Source: Lewinellaceae bacterium (GTDB taxonomy: Bacteria; Bacteroidota; Bacteroidia; Chitinophagales; Saprospiraceae). From it: a DNA stretch of 64,000 bases. Both the position numbers and the translations under genes were made by a program. The stretch covers positions 1 through 64,000 of the forward strand of contig JAHELJ010000012.1 of NCBI GenBank assembly GCA_024644235.1, in the 5' to 3' direction. Position 1 is the first letter of the stretch; every line of letters starts with the position of its first letter. The notes beneath the pieces were generated by a model. The model had not been told where the DNA came from, ran no database searches, and saw only the letters and a list, made by a program, of their open reading frames with translations. Positions 36,044-45,261 of the stretch are shown here, piece by piece.

Positions 36044-37186
36044 ATGATATCCAATACCAGAATCGGCATTCTCGGAGGAGGTCAGTTAGGCAAGATGTTA
36101 GTGCAGGCAGGAAGTCGCTGGGATCTTGATATGTGGGTCATGGATAAGGATCTTACCTACCCGGCTGCGAAAGTTACCAATCAGTTCATCATTGGTGATT
36201 TCAAAGATCAGGATCTGGTTTATCAACTCGGCCAACACGTTGATATGCTGACAATCGAAATCGAAACCATCAATCTAGAAGCCCTTATCAAGCTTGAATC
36301 AGAGGGAAAAGAAATTTATCCCAGTCCGAAAGCAATTGGAATAATTAAAGACAAGGGACTGCAGAAAACATTTTACAAAGATCATCAAATCCCAACCAGC
36401 TCATTTGAGTTGGTGGAAAATGCTACGGAAATCAGAGCACTGGTGGAAGCAGGCAAGATTCAACCTCCCTTTGTACAAAAAGCAAGACGTGAGGGCTATG
36501 ACGGACGAGGTGTTCAGATCATTAATTCGAAAAGCGACCTCCATCTGTTGCTAGATGTGCAAAGTGTGATAGAAGAAAAAGTGGCAATCGAGAAAGAACT
36601 GGCTGTGATTGCTGCGAGGAACAACAAAGGAGAAATTGCGACCTATGATCCAGTCGAGATGGTCTTCCACCCAACGGCAAATCTAGTCGAATATCTGGTT
36701 GCCCCTGCCAACATAGCAACTGATGTTAAATACAAAATACAGACACTGGCAAAATCCATTATCGAACAATTTGAGATCGTCGGCCTGTTGGCCATTGAAC
36801 TATTCATAACCAAAGGGGGTGAGCTGCTGGTAAATGAAGTTGCACCCCGTCCCCACAATAGTGGGCATCACACGATAGAGGCCTGCCGCACATCACAATA
36901 TGAACAACTACTAAGAGTCATGCTGGATTTGCCTCTGGGAGATCCTTCCATACTTCGTCCGGCGGTGATGGTAAATCTCCTGGGAGAACCTGATCACCAC
37001 GGAGAAACTTATTATGAAGGATTGGAAAAGTGTCTCGGCCTTAAAGATGTCTTTCTGCATTTATATGGAAAAGCGGAAACCCGGCCATTTCGGAAAATGG
37101 GCCATGCCACTATACTGGACCACGATTTGCAGCCGGCAATGGAAAAGGCTAAATTCGTCCGTCAGACTTTAAAAGTAGTATCATAG
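36044..37186 (+). CDS. purK: 5-(carboxyamino)imidazole ribonucleotide synthase
   Basis: 380 aa, ATP-grasp enzyme that carboxylates AIR to N5-CAIR. Landmarks are [18 protein letters not shown], the ATP-grasp core [13 protein letters not shown] and the metal-binding [18 protein letters not shown]. Its TAG overlaps the GTG start of purE by one base, so the two consecutive purine steps are translationally coupled. Confidence 0.97.
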   Translation: MISNTRIGILGGGQLGKMLVQAGSRWDLDMWVMDKDLTYPAAKVTNQFIIGDFKDQDLVYQLGQHVDMLTIEIETINLEALIKLESEGKEIYPSPKAIGIIKDKGLQKTFYKDHQIPTSSFELVENATEIRALVEAGKIQPPFVQKARREGYDGRGVQIINSKSDLHLLLDVQSVIEEKVAIEKELAVIAARNNKGEIATYDPVEMVFHPTANLVEYLVAPANIATDVKYKIQTLAKSIIEQFEIVGLLAIELFITKGGELLVNEVAPRPHNSGHHTIEACRTSQYEQLLRVMLDLPLGDPSILRPAVMVNLLGEPDHHGETYYEGLEKCLGLKDVFLHLYGKAETRPFRKMGHATILDHDLQPAMEKAKFVRQTLKVVS

Positions 37187-37698
37187 TGCAGCCAACAGTA
37201 AGTATAATCATGGGCTCCGATTCGGATCTTCCGGTGATGCGAGAGGCTGCCGATATCCTCAGTGAATTTTCTATTCCATTTGAAATCAGTATCGTTTCCG
37301 CCCATCGCACTCCGGACCGAATGCTGGCATTTGCCAAAGAGGCTCACAAACGAGGGATTAAAGTTATTATCGCCGGGGCTGGAGGAGCAGCTCACCTACC
37401 GGGCATGGTGGCCTCACTCTCTCCCCTACCGGTTATCGGCGTACCCATCAAATCCTCAAATTCGATTGATGGCTGGGATTCGGTGTTGTCCATTTTGCAA
37501 ATGCCTGGTGGAGTGCCGGTAGCAACTGTTGCACTTAATGGTGCCAAAAATGCCGGGATTCTGGCTGCTCAGATTTTGGGAGCGTCGGATAAAAGTATCC
37601 AGGAAAAAATGCAGGCCTACAAAAGTTCACTCAGGGATAAGGTTCTTCAAAAGGTGGAGAAACTGTCAGAAAAGGGCTACGATTCCTATCAAAAATAA
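37186..37698 (+). CDS. purE: N5-carboxyaminoimidazole ribonucleotide mutase
   Basis: 170 aa, converts N5-CAIR from PurK to CAIR. It is the class I bacterial type, since PurK is present. Landmarks are [43 protein letters not shown] and the loop [19 protein letters not shown]. The GTG start lies within the stop of purK (TAGTG). Product AICAR-branch steps link to purB and purM elsewhere in the window. Confidence 0.97.
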   Translation: MQPTVSIIMGSDSDLPVMREAADILSEFSIPFEISIVSAHRTPDRMLAFAKEAHKRGIKVIIAGAGGAAHLPGMVASLSPLPVIGVPIKSSNSIDGWDSVLSILQMPGGVPVATVALNGAKNAGILAAQILGASDKSIQEKMQAYKSSLRDKVLQKVEKLSEKGYDSYQK

Positions 37699-37755
37699 TC
37701 TTAAATTATAAGCCTTGTGTTTGATCCTCTTTGTTAGTATCGACTCAGTTGATAC

Positions 37756-37765
37756 CTAACGTTAG
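37756..37765. promoter_or_regulatory. 10-bp palindrome upstream of the sulfurtransferase gene
   Basis: CTAACGTTAG is a perfect palindrome 32 nt before the sulfurtransferase ATG. A possible operator; no regulator gene is nearby. Confidence 0.25.
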
Positions 37766-37797
37766 AGCATTTTTTGAACCCTTAAAAACAGTCTACT

Positions 37798-38643
37798 ATG
37801 TCAAATTATGCAGACCCCAATTCCCTGGTCCCAACACAATGGGTAGCAGACCATGCCTCTGATGAAAATGTTCGTGTAGTTGAAGTCGATGTCGATACCA
37901 CAGCATATGAAGAAGGTCATATTCCTGGCGCCGTGGGATGGAACTGGCAAACCCAACTATGCGACACGCTTCAAAGGGATGTCATTCAAAAAGGAGACCT
38001 TGAAAAATTGATGAGCCGGTCGGGAATCTCCAATGACACGACTGTCGTATTATATGGCGATAACAATAACTGGTTTGCAGCCTGGGCATTCTGGCAGTTG
38101 AAGATGTATGGCCATCGAGATGTACGAATCATGAATGGCGGCCGGAAGAAATGGCTTGCGGAGGGACGCACGCTTACCCAGGACACACCCACTCATCAGG
38201 CGACCAACTACAAAGCTTCAGATCCGAAAGACGGTTATCGAGCACTCCTGCCAGATGTAATGGAAGTATACCGAAATGCTGGCGTAGCGCTGGTAGATGT
38301 GAGATCAGGCGATGAGTTTACTGGTAAAATTCTGGCTCCTCCCGGCCTACCAGAAACCTGTCAGAGGGGTGGTCACATTCCTGGGGCAAAAAATATCGGA
38401 TGGGGATTGGCTTGTAACGAGGACGGTACCTTCAAGAGTGTAGAGGAACTCGAAAACATCTACAACACGAAAGGAGTCACCAAGGACAAGGATATTATCA
38501 CCTACTGTCGGATTGGTGAGCGCTCAAGTCATTCCTGGTTCGTGTTGAAACACCTTTTAGGGTACTCAAACGTGAAAAACTATGACGGATCGTGGACAGA
38601 ATGGGGTAATTTGGTGGGAGCACCGGTGGAAAGAGGCGAATGA
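37798..38643 (+). CDS. Thiosulfate / 3-mercaptopyruvate sulfurtransferase (tandem rhodanese)
   Basis: 281 aa with two rhodanese domains (about 10-125 and 150-275). The active-site loop in the second holds Cys237 in YCRIGERSSHSWF. Loops starting CRIGERS are usual in the thiosulfate sulfurtransferase branch (the mercaptopyruvate branch tends to have CGSGVTA), so thiosulfate is the likelier donor. No signal peptide, so cytosolic. It is followed after 1 nt by a small gene. Confidence 0.93.
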   Translation: MSNYADPNSLVPTQWVADHASDENVRVVEVDVDTTAYEEGHIPGAVGWNWQTQLCDTLQRDVIQKGDLEKLMSRSGISNDTTVVLYGDNNNWFAAWAFWQLKMYGHRDVRIMNGGRKKWLAEGRTLTQDTPTHQATNYKASDPKDGYRALLPDVMEVYRNAGVALVDVRSGDEFTGKILAPPGLPETCQRGGHIPGAKNIGWGLACNEDGTFKSVEELENIYNTKGVTKDKDIITYCRIGERSSHSWFVLKHLLGYSNVKNYDGSWTEWGNLVGAPVERGE

Positions 38644-38644
38644 T

Positions 38645-38848
38645 ATGAGCCAGCGTAACTATCAAGAAGTAAAGCAGGAGTTGGAGGGCCATATGGTAAA
38701 AGTGATCACCTATCAGATTGAGTCTCAGCACCATTGCCATGTCGAAATCGTCGATCCGGGAGCAGTGATCGCTCGTGGCTCCGGAAATAGCCTGGAAGAA
38801 GCCAAGGCAACCGCTCTGGCAAAAGCACAAAGCAGACTGAGCAAATAA
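38645..38848 (+). CDS. Small conserved-looking protein downstream of the sulfurtransferase
   Basis: 67 aa from the ATG at 38645, 1 nt after the sulfurtransferase stop. The sequence has a strand-strand-strand-helix pattern: HMVKVITYQIESQHHCHVEI, PGAVIARGSG, then SLEEAKATALAKAQSRL. The final part recalls the C-terminal helix of double-stranded-RNA-binding-like folds, but I cannot assign a family. Tight spacing, a plausible start and a terminator immediately after it argue that it is real and co-transcribed with the sulfurtransferase. Confidence 0.72.
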   Translation: MSQRNYQEVKQELEGHMVKVITYQIESQHHCHVEIVDPGAVIARGSGNSLEEAKATALAKAQSRLSK

Positions 38849-38850
38849 AA

Positions 38851-38884
38851 AAAGCTGGCTCTCGATGAGCCAGCTTTCTTTTGT
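38851..38884 (+). terminator. Intrinsic terminator (bidirectional)
   Basis: AAAGCTGGCTC (38851-38861) and GAGCCAGCTTT (38867-38877) form a perfect 11-bp stem with loop TCGAT, then CTTTTG. The A-run on the left gives a U-tract for the opposite strand, so it can also end the ompA-family transcript. Confidence 0.88.
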
Positions 38885-38905
38885 ATGAAAAACTCCTAAC
38901 TGTTA

Positions 38906-40333
38906 TTATTTAAACTTGATTTCAAATTCTACCCGGCGATTGAGCCTCCGGCCTTCACCGGTCGCATTGGTTGCTATTGGCCTGGATTCGCCATAACCCA
39001 CGTACGAAATTCGATCAGCAGCCACTCCTCGACCCAGCAAATAGTCGTAGCATGCCTTGGCACGGCTTTCAGATAGATCCAGATTGCGATAAGTATCGCC
39101 CGTATTGTCTGTATGTCCTGAGATAACCAGGTCATAGTCTTCATATCTTTTCAGAATATCCAGAATCTGATTGAGCACAGGATAGGATTCTGTTTTCAGC
39201 GTCGACCGTCCTACATCGAACTGTACCGCCCTCTGGGCAAAATCCAGCAATTCTTTCACTTCTCTCTTCACAACCGGGCATCCCTCGTTATCGGGTAGTC
39301 CTATGGTACCTGGACAACGATCAATTCCATCATGGACACCATCACCATCTCGATCAGGACAACCATTAAACTGTCGGAATCCTGCATCATTGGGGCATAA
39401 GTCATCTTTATCTGCCACCCCATCACCATCAGAGTCAGCGCAACCTTTGGTGGCTACAGTACCTGCCTCATCCGGACATTCATCTTCGTCATCCAATACT
39501 CCATCGTTATCCCGGTCAATCACTGGACATCCCGCATTTTCAACTGTCCCTTGTAGATTTGGACACTCATCTTCGTTATCGGACACACCGTCTCCGTCAC
39601 TATCCGGACACCCGTTCAATTCCACCGGTCCTGCGAAATCGGGGCATTGATCTTCATTGTCAGCAATGCCATCCCCATCCGTATCCGGACAACCATTCAA
39701 CTCAATCAGACCAGCGATATCCGGACATCGATCTTCCTCATCAGGAATTCCATCTTCATCAAAATCCGTCGGTGCAAGAGGCACTTCAGGTACCTCTGAC
39801 TTCTTACCAATCAGATATTTGAAACCGATCCCATGTTGCAGATTGTTGCGGTCATCCTCCAGGCCAATATGATATTCCAGTTGGATATTGAAATAGGCAT
39901 TTTTTCCCATCTTAATGTCCACTCCCAAACCGACGGGAACTTCAATATTGAAATTGGAATTGTTCCGTTCATACACTGCTGCCGCTCCTCCCAGGAGGTA
40001 GGGAATTGCCTGCTTACCTGCTTTCCAAAGTTGAGCTTGTACCTGTCCTCCAACACTGAAAAAGGCATCGTTTCTGAGTTCGTCGCCAAAATTGGCAATA
40101 CCAGCTCTCAAGGGTAGAGAGACGTTAATATAATCGCTCAGATTACGTTGAAAAGACACCTCGAAACCATTCTTATAGTTCCTCAAGTCACCATATTCTC
40201 CTGAGACAGGACTTTGATAATCCACAAACAACACTTTGAAACTCAATGCATCAGGTCTTAGGGGATTCTGAGCAGTCGATTCATGTAATTGCATGCACAG
40301 CCACAAAAACAGGATCAGGTATATGGTCTTCAT
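38906..40333 (-). CDS. OmpA family protein with thrombospondin type 3 repeats
   Basis: 475 aa with a signal peptide (LHESTAQ). Residues about 25-175 form an outer-membrane beta-barrel. Residues 189-353 hold six 27-residue calcium-binding TSP3 units (pattern DxDGDGxxDxxDxCP). The C-terminal OmpA peptidoglycan-binding domain spans 360-475 (SGHTDNTGDTYRNLDLSESR, GYGESRPIATN, NRRVEF). The protein probably links the outer membrane to the cell wall across a calcium-stiffened spacer. A TAnnTTTG box lies upstream. Confidence 0.94.
   Translation of the reverse strand: MKTIYLILFLWLCMQLHESTAQNPLRPDALSFKVLFVDYQSPVSGEYGDLRNYKNGFEVSFQRNLSDYINVSLPLRAGIANFGDELRNDAFFSVGGQVQAQLWKAGKQAIPYLLGGAAAVYERNNSNFNIEVPVGLGVDIKMGKNAYFNIQLEYHIGLEDDRNNLQHGIGFKYLIGKKSEVPEVPLAPTDFDEDGIPDEEDRCPDIAGLIELNGCPDTDGDGIADNEDQCPDFAGPVELNGCPDSDGDGVSDNEDECPNLQGTVENAGCPVIDRDNDGVLDDEDECPDEAGTVATKGCADSDGDGVADKDDLCPNDAGFRQFNGCPDRDGDGVHDGIDRCPGTIGLPDNEGCPVVKREVKELLDFAQRAVQFDVGRSTLKTESYPVLNQILDILKRYEDYDLVISGHTDNTGDTYRNLDLSESRAKACYDYLLGRGVAADRISYVGYGESRPIATNATGEGRRLNRRVEFEIKFK
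39275..39769 (-). repeat. Six tandem 81-bp TSP3-coding units
   Basis: In-frame direct repeats encode about 27 residues each, with conserved aspartates and one CP pair per half-unit. The third-to-fourth junction carries two extra residues (VIDRDNDG). The DNA copies are diverged, so this is an old protein repeat, not a recent duplication or a CRISPR. Confidence 0.88.
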
Positions 40334-40663
40334 CTTTCTGGTTTAATAATTTATCAGTGCTAACTGGCCAAAAGTATGCCTTTTACTTACAAATAAAGAA
40401 TTTTTTTAACTTATTAACAACTAAAAATCAAACAATTCCAACAATTCACGACCATCCTGTGACAGCAATTTCCACCTCAGTCTGCCATGAGCAAGAGAAC
40501 TGGTTTTTAAAAAAGTTTTGAGGAAAAAGTGATGTTCGTTGGTGAAAAGAAGCAGTTGGTCTAAAAAAGGGATCTTATAGCAACTCAATAGGAACTGGAA
40601 AAGTCTATATCTTATTATGGAAAGTAGATGATCTATTCATCTTTAGTGTAAACCCAAGAAAAC
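40334..40663. other. Intergenic region between divergent envelope genes
   Basis: No gene is seen. It holds the ompA-side -7 box (40369-40376), an AT-rich middle, and a small perfect hairpin AGATGA/TCATCT (40626-40642) shortly before the T9SS protein gene. No convincing TAnnTTTG box faces right. Confidence 0.5.
40369..40376 (-). promoter_or_regulatory. -7 box of the OmpA/TSP3 gene
   Basis: TACTTTTG on the minus strand matches TAnnTTTG. Predicted leader about 30 nt. Confidence 0.4.
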
Positions 40664-41287
40664 ATGACTACATTCATCAAAGGCATATTACTATTTCTGG
40701 TCTGCTGTAGTTATGCCAACGCACAAATCGATGACGACTGGGCTGCGTTTATCCGTACAGCCGATGAGTCGCATGAAGATCTGATCACCTTTGAGGGCTA
40801 TGAAGTGCACCAGCATGAGATTCTTCTCAATTGGGAGACCCGCGCTTCTGCCGATTTCAAACTTTTTGTTTTGGAGCGAAGCAGTGATGCCATCAATTTC
40901 GAGGTGATGGACATCATCCCTAGACAGATAGACGATAAATTACAGTTCTATCAGGTTCTGGATGTAAACCTCAATCCTGGTGTTACACACTATCGCTTAT
41001 CCTCGCTGACTGATCATGGTGAGCGCGAGGTTTTGAAGCAAATATCACTCAAGGTGAGAGGAGAGGTATTTGCTGTTTTCCCAAATCCCACTCCGGGTAT
41101 GATTTACCTGAGCGCTCCCAGTGTAAAGGAGGTTGAGTTGCTGAATGAAAGTGGTAGGCCGCTAAATAAGGTAACGGTTCAAAACACTCCCCATGCCATT
41201 GATATGACTCGACTTCCTGCCGGAATATATTACATCCGTGCTATTTCAAATGGTGATACTCAAGTACAAAAAGTGAGAAAAATCTAG
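40664..41287 (+). CDS. Minimal T9SS cargo protein
   Basis: 207 aa with a signal peptide (CSYANAQ). Almost all of the mature protein is one module, LLNWETRASADFKLFVLERS...HYRLSSLTDHG (about 45-125), plus the T9SS type A C-terminal domain (FPNPTPGMIYL, RLPAGIYYIRAIS). The module matches those preceding the sorting domain in the proteins at 19665 and 33323. No passenger domain is visible, which is unusual. It may be a surface filler or adhesin, or a remnant of a larger protein. The stop interlocks with the convergent asparaginase-domain gene. Confidence 0.85.
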   Translation: MTTFIKGILLFLVCCSYANAQIDDDWAAFIRTADESHEDLITFEGYEVHQHEILLNWETRASADFKLFVLERSSDAINFEVMDIIPRQIDDKLQFYQVLDVNLNPGVTHYRLSSLTDHGEREVLKQISLKVRGEVFAVFPNPTPGMIYLSAPSVKEVELLNESGRPLNKVTVQNTPHAIDMTRLPAGIYYIRAISNGDTQVQKVRKI

Positions 41288-41784
41288 GATCCATCCAGTG
41301 CTTCGAAGAATCCTGTATTGAAGTTCTTTTTGACATTGTTCCAATCAAAACACCGGCCATTCATGGCCACATAGACTCCGTTCGGTTTGCATTGAACGAA
41401 AGCAAGAGCAGCTCCTAAATTGAAAAAACCATCGGAGGATGTCCCAAAGGTATAGGGTATCATAGCCCCCATAAGTATGATGGTCTTATCAGAAATCACA
41501 TTTGATTCGGCCAGATACTTGGCAGATTCTACCATCGTGTCTGTCCCATGCGTGATTACAATCTGATTGCTGTTGCAAGTCCGGCAACGCTCAGCAATCG
41601 CCCTCCGGTCCTTTTCAGATAGGTCCAGACTATCCTTCATCATGATAGTCGCAATATCCACATCAGCCCCACATCTCCCCCTTTTCAGCATGTCATTTAC
41701 GTGGGTCCTGTAGAAGGTCAACTCGCCTGTGATGTAGTTGTACTCTTTATCAAAGGTTCCGCCGGTGATGAAAATCTGGATCAC
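41284..41784 (-). CDS. Asparaginase-domain protein (single-domain form)
   Basis: 166 aa. It matches only the N-terminal domain of L-asparaginase: TGGTFDKEYN (first catalytic Thr region) and THGTDTMVESAKYLAE (second catalytic region). Full-size enzymes are about 330 aa with a second domain that completes the active site of the partner. Short stand-alone forms exist in many bacteria, and both ends look intact here, so I do not call it a pseudogene. Activity on asparagine is uncertain. Confidence 0.85.
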   Translation of the reverse strand: MIQIFITGGTFDKEYNYITGELTFYRTHVNDMLKRGRCGADVDIATIMMKDSLDLSEKDRRAIAERCRTCNSNQIVITHGTDTMVESAKYLAESNVISDKTIILMGAMIPYTFGTSSDGFFNLGAALAFVQCKPNGVYVAMNGRCFDWNNVKKNFNTGFFEALDGS

Positions 41785-41830
41785 TAGTCCAATTCCTATC
41801 CTAAAGTTTGACGATCAATTCAGTATGTAA

Positions 41831-42304
41831 TCAGACTACCTTGTCGGCACAACTACTGCTTGCAAAAGCATCTGGCTTGGCTTTGAAGACAAATCCCATA
41901 CTTAGAATATATCCCATCGCTTCTCGGAGGGCTGTGTTGGACTGGAAGTGAGGATCGGTGTTTATATCGGCATGCACCTCCAATTCAACATTATAGGCAT
42001 CCAGCAAGTCGCATAAGGCATAAGCAACATCCACGGACTTCGCTACCTCGGTGATCATTCGTTCCTTGAGGCTGATGTTGGGATGACTTGTTGAATTGTT
42101 TATAAACATAAAGCCTCCTTTTTTCTCTCGAAGAAAAACGATCACCGTTGCATACTCCACGCAAGTGCTATGGGGTTGCGAATCAGTACCGATACACACC
42201 TTCAGCCGGTGCCCTTTTGCGGTCTCATTAATGATAGTCTGTTCAACTGCTTCCAATAATGGAATGTCGATTGTCTGGCCGTTTAATCTGCGCCATTTTA
42301 TCAT
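41831..42304 (-). CDS. RNase H-like protein, YkuK / DUF458 family
   Basis: 157 aa. KVCIGTDSQPHSTCVEYATVIVFL resembles the first strands and acidic site of the DUF458 (YkuK) family, predicted to have an RNase H-like fold. A second acidic site is at VELEVHADIN and the C-terminal helix region at YILSMGFVFKAKPDAFASS. Function in cells is not established; an RNA- or DNA-processing role is expected from the fold. It lies 46 nt upstream of the asparaginase-domain gene, probably in one transcript. Confidence 0.8.
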   Translation of the reverse strand: MIKWRRLNGQTIDIPLLEAVEQTIINETAKGHRLKVCIGTDSQPHSTCVEYATVIVFLREKKGGFMFINNSTSHPNISLKERMITEVAKSVDVAYALCDLLDAYNVELEVHADINTDPHFQSNTALREAMGYILSMGFVFKAKPDAFASSSCADKVV

Positions 42305-42550
42305 GGTAAAGGCTTTTCACTTTTGAAAAAATATGAATGTGCTCCTAATATACTAAATGAAGGTGGGTTTTCCCTATCAATGTCTTATCTATTATTGAAA
42401 TATGTATAAGACTGAAAATCAATAAATAACACTAGTATAGGATCAATTGCTTCCATTATCCATTAAACTTCAATCAGTGATTTGGCTCATTTTTGATCCT
42501 CTGAGTACATTGTTTAGAATTCTGTAATTTCCTTTTGAATAACTAATACT

Positions 42551-45166
42551 ATGAGATTTTACCTGTGGCTATGCCTTTCCTTCATTTTCTGTTTTTCATG
42601 TAGTAGACCCGCTAAAGAAATTGCATTCCCATCCTCCAATTCTCTACAGATAACCTGGGAGGTTTTGAATGATGCGCTGGAAAATGATGACCGAAGAACC
42701 AATAAATTCTCGATTACAAATCAATCAGACACAGCGTTTCCTCACCAGGGATGGTCACTTTACTTTAACCAATTTCCCCACGCCATCTATATCGACCCTT
42801 CTCAGGAAATGGTATTTGAGATCGAGCATGTCAATGGTGATCTCTATCGAATTGAGCCGGGTGACTCTTTTCCTATCATTAGACCAAATGAAACCGTTGC
42901 GATTTCATATAAATCACACTGGCCATTAGTCAAAAAGACACATGGCCCTAAAGGCCCATTCTTTGTAGTCGGAAGAGATACAAAAAATGAACGTGTCGTA
43001 GCAATAACAAATTTCGAGATCCTTGATTTTCCAAGGGACATTGAGTACAACTCGATCAAAGGGAATCTGCCAGCCTATCTGACTGCTGAAGAAAGGTTTG
43101 ATCTCTATGATGAGGTAAAGGAACTGCCCCTAGCCCATGCCAATCGAATCACCCCAACGCCATTCAAGCTTGCGTCGTCAGGAGCCATGACGCTGATTAG
43201 GTCAAACATGAAAGTCCTTTTTGATCAGGGTTTGGAACGTGAAGCAGATCAATTGGCAACTTTGCTGAATCAGGTTTTAGAGAATCCCAATGCTGGACAA
43301 GATACCGGACAGATTTATCTCAGGCAAAGTGCCTTGAACATCAACGGACTGACTGAGGAAGTCTATCGACTAAATATAAAGCAGGAGGGAGAAATTGAAA
43401 TAGTGGGATCTGATCCAGCCGGAGTCTATTATGGCATTCAGACCCTGAAAGCTTTGCTTCCCCCGGATGTATTTGCCGGATCGCAAGACAGTATACCCAT
43501 TCCAGTCTTGAGTATTGAAGATGCACCCCGTTTTGTATACAGAGGTCTTCATCTGGACGTTGCCCGCAACTTTCAGGATTTTGAAGAGGTGAGAAGACTA
43601 CTCCAACTAATGGGATTCTACAAGTTGAATCGATTGCATTTGCACTTGACAGACGATGAGGGTTGGAGATTGGAGATTCCTGGCCTTCCTGAGCTTACTC
43701 ATGTTGGTGGAAGGCGAGGCTGGTCCACAGCAAGCGATCAAGTTCTTCCTCCTGCATATGGTTCAGGAGGTTTGGCTGATGCTGAAGGAAATGCAGGAAC
43801 CGGGTTTTTCACACGTGATCAGTATATCCAACTGCTAAAATATGCCGCTACCCATCACATCCAGGTGATTCCTGAAATCAATGGTCCCGGCCATGCCCGG
43901 GCAGCGATCGAAAGTATGAAGGTTCGTCACGATCGATTGGTGAATCAGGGAAGTTCCGATGAGGCAGTGCAATATCTCCTCCACGATCCTAATGATTCAT
44001 CCCGCTATTCTTCAGCTCAAAACTACAACGACAATGTGATCTGTGTGTGCCGCGAATCCACCTACCGTTTTTTTGAAAAGGTAATTGAAGAGGTGGTTTC
44101 AATGTACCGGGAAGCAGAAGTTCCCCTTCCAATGATCAACGGGGGAGGTGACGAAGTCCCGAATGGGGCATGGGAAGGATCACCCCTCTGCAATAATTTG
44201 ATCAACGATGGATCCGGCCCTTCTTCAGTTGATGAACTCTATGCATACTTCTTCAAAAGATACAACCAGATAGTTGCTAACTATGATCTTCGACTGGGTG
44301 GATGGGAGGAGATCGCAATGGGGACGCTAGAAACTGCCGATGGTCCCGTTCATGCGCCAGATCCTTCTCTTCTTGATGAAAGGTATATCGCGTATGCCTG
44401 GAACAGCATCATTGGTGGCGGCGGTGAGGACATAGCTTACCGGCTTGCCAACCTGGGGTTTGACGTGGTGATGTGCAACGCATCCAATCTCTATTTCGAC
44501 ATGGCATATCATTACGAGCCGGATGAACCCGGCCTTTTCTGGGCAGGATTTGTGGATACCAAGAATGCCTTTGAAACCTCTCCCTTTAATTTATTTGCTT
44601 CCGTTTATCAGGACGACATCGGCAGGCCTCTGAATGGTTTTGAGCTGGCAAAATCAAAGGTATTGCTCAATCCCGGGTCAAGGGCCAATATATTGGGCAT
44701 CCAGGGGCAGCTCTGGTCTGAGACTATATTGACTACTAATGCACTGGAGTATCTTCTCCTTCCCAAACTTCTGGCTTTGTCCGAAAGAGCCTGGTCGGTA
44801 CCACCGCCGTGGGAATCTGCAAGTAGTATGAGTCAGGCTAAATCGACCATCACATCCAGTTGGAATCGGTTTGCCAATCGTATCGGCCAGATTGAATTAC
44901 CCAGACTGGATCACATGCAATCTGGTTTCCACTACCGAATTCCTCCTCCAGGAGCAAAGGTTATTGCTAATAAGCTGACAGCCAACATTGCTTTTCCGGG
45001 ACTGGAGATCAGGTATACCACCGATGGCAGCGAACCAACTCCATACTCTACTGTGTACACGAAACCCTTCGATGTGAATCAAGGTCAGACAATTCGACTG
45101 AGGACATTTACCAGAGCTCAACGCGCTAGTCGGGAAACACAATTGCAGGTACCATTGATCAACTAA
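42551..45166 (+). CDS. Beta-N-acetylhexosaminidase, GH20 (lipoprotein)
   Basis: 871 aa. Lipoprotein signal with Cys17-18 region (FCFSCSRP). Domains in order: chitobiase N-terminal carbohydrate-binding domain (about 25-170), GH20b domain (about 195-320), the GH20 barrel (about 325-760) with the catalytic pair Asp534-Glu535 in NGGGDEVPNG and the HLTDDEGWRLEI loop, and a C-terminal chitobiase-type domain (YTTDGSEPTPYST, about 810-870). This layout is that of chitobiase, which removes terminal GlcNAc from chitin oligomers. Predicted to act in the periplasm or on the outer membrane. No partner chitinase or SusCD pair in the window. Confidence 0.94.
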   Translation: MRFYLWLCLSFIFCFSCSRPAKEIAFPSSNSLQITWEVLNDALENDDRRTNKFSITNQSDTAFPHQGWSLYFNQFPHAIYIDPSQEMVFEIEHVNGDLYRIEPGDSFPIIRPNETVAISYKSHWPLVKKTHGPKGPFFVVGRDTKNERVVAITNFEILDFPRDIEYNSIKGNLPAYLTAEERFDLYDEVKELPLAHANRITPTPFKLASSGAMTLIRSNMKVLFDQGLEREADQLATLLNQVLENPNAGQDTGQIYLRQSALNINGLTEEVYRLNIKQEGEIEIVGSDPAGVYYGIQTLKALLPPDVFAGSQDSIPIPVLSIEDAPRFVYRGLHLDVARNFQDFEEVRRLLQLMGFYKLNRLHLHLTDDEGWRLEIPGLPELTHVGGRRGWSTASDQVLPPAYGSGGLADAEGNAGTGFFTRDQYIQLLKYAATHHIQVIPEINGPGHARAAIESMKVRHDRLVNQGSSDEAVQYLLHDPNDSSRYSSAQNYNDNVICVCRESTYRFFEKVIEEVVSMYREAEVPLPMINGGGDEVPNGAWEGSPLCNNLINDGSGPSSVDELYAYFFKRYNQIVANYDLRLGGWEEIAMGTLETADGPVHAPDPSLLDERYIAYAWNSIIGGGGEDIAYRLANLGFDVVMCNASNLYFDMAYHYEPDEPGLFWAGFVDTKNAFETSPFNLFASVYQDDIGRPLNGFELAKSKVLLNPGSRANILGIQGQLWSETILTTNALEYLLLPKLLALSERAWSVPPPWESASSMSQAKSTITSSWNRFANRIGQIELPRLDHMQSGFHYRIPPPGAKVIANKLTANIAFPGLEIRYTTDGSEPTPYSTVYTKPFDVNQGQTIRLRTFTRAQRASRETQLQVPLIN

Positions 45167-45261
45167 GCTGATAACCTGAGGCGGAGGCAATAGATAGGAA
45201 GAAAAGGTGATTTGCCCATTCGATCAGGGATAGCTATTTTCACGGCCATATTTCAAGGAAG

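Noticed and set aside
39275-39769. Direct repeats resembling a CRISPR array
   Set aside because: The periodicity is 81 bp in frame, encodes TSP3 calcium-binding units, and has no constant repeat with variable spacers. No cas genes are present.
42382-42412. GTCTTAT/ATAAGAC inverted repeat upstream of the GH20 gene
   Set aside because: Only 7 bp with a 17-nt spacer in AT-rich DNA, too weak to call.
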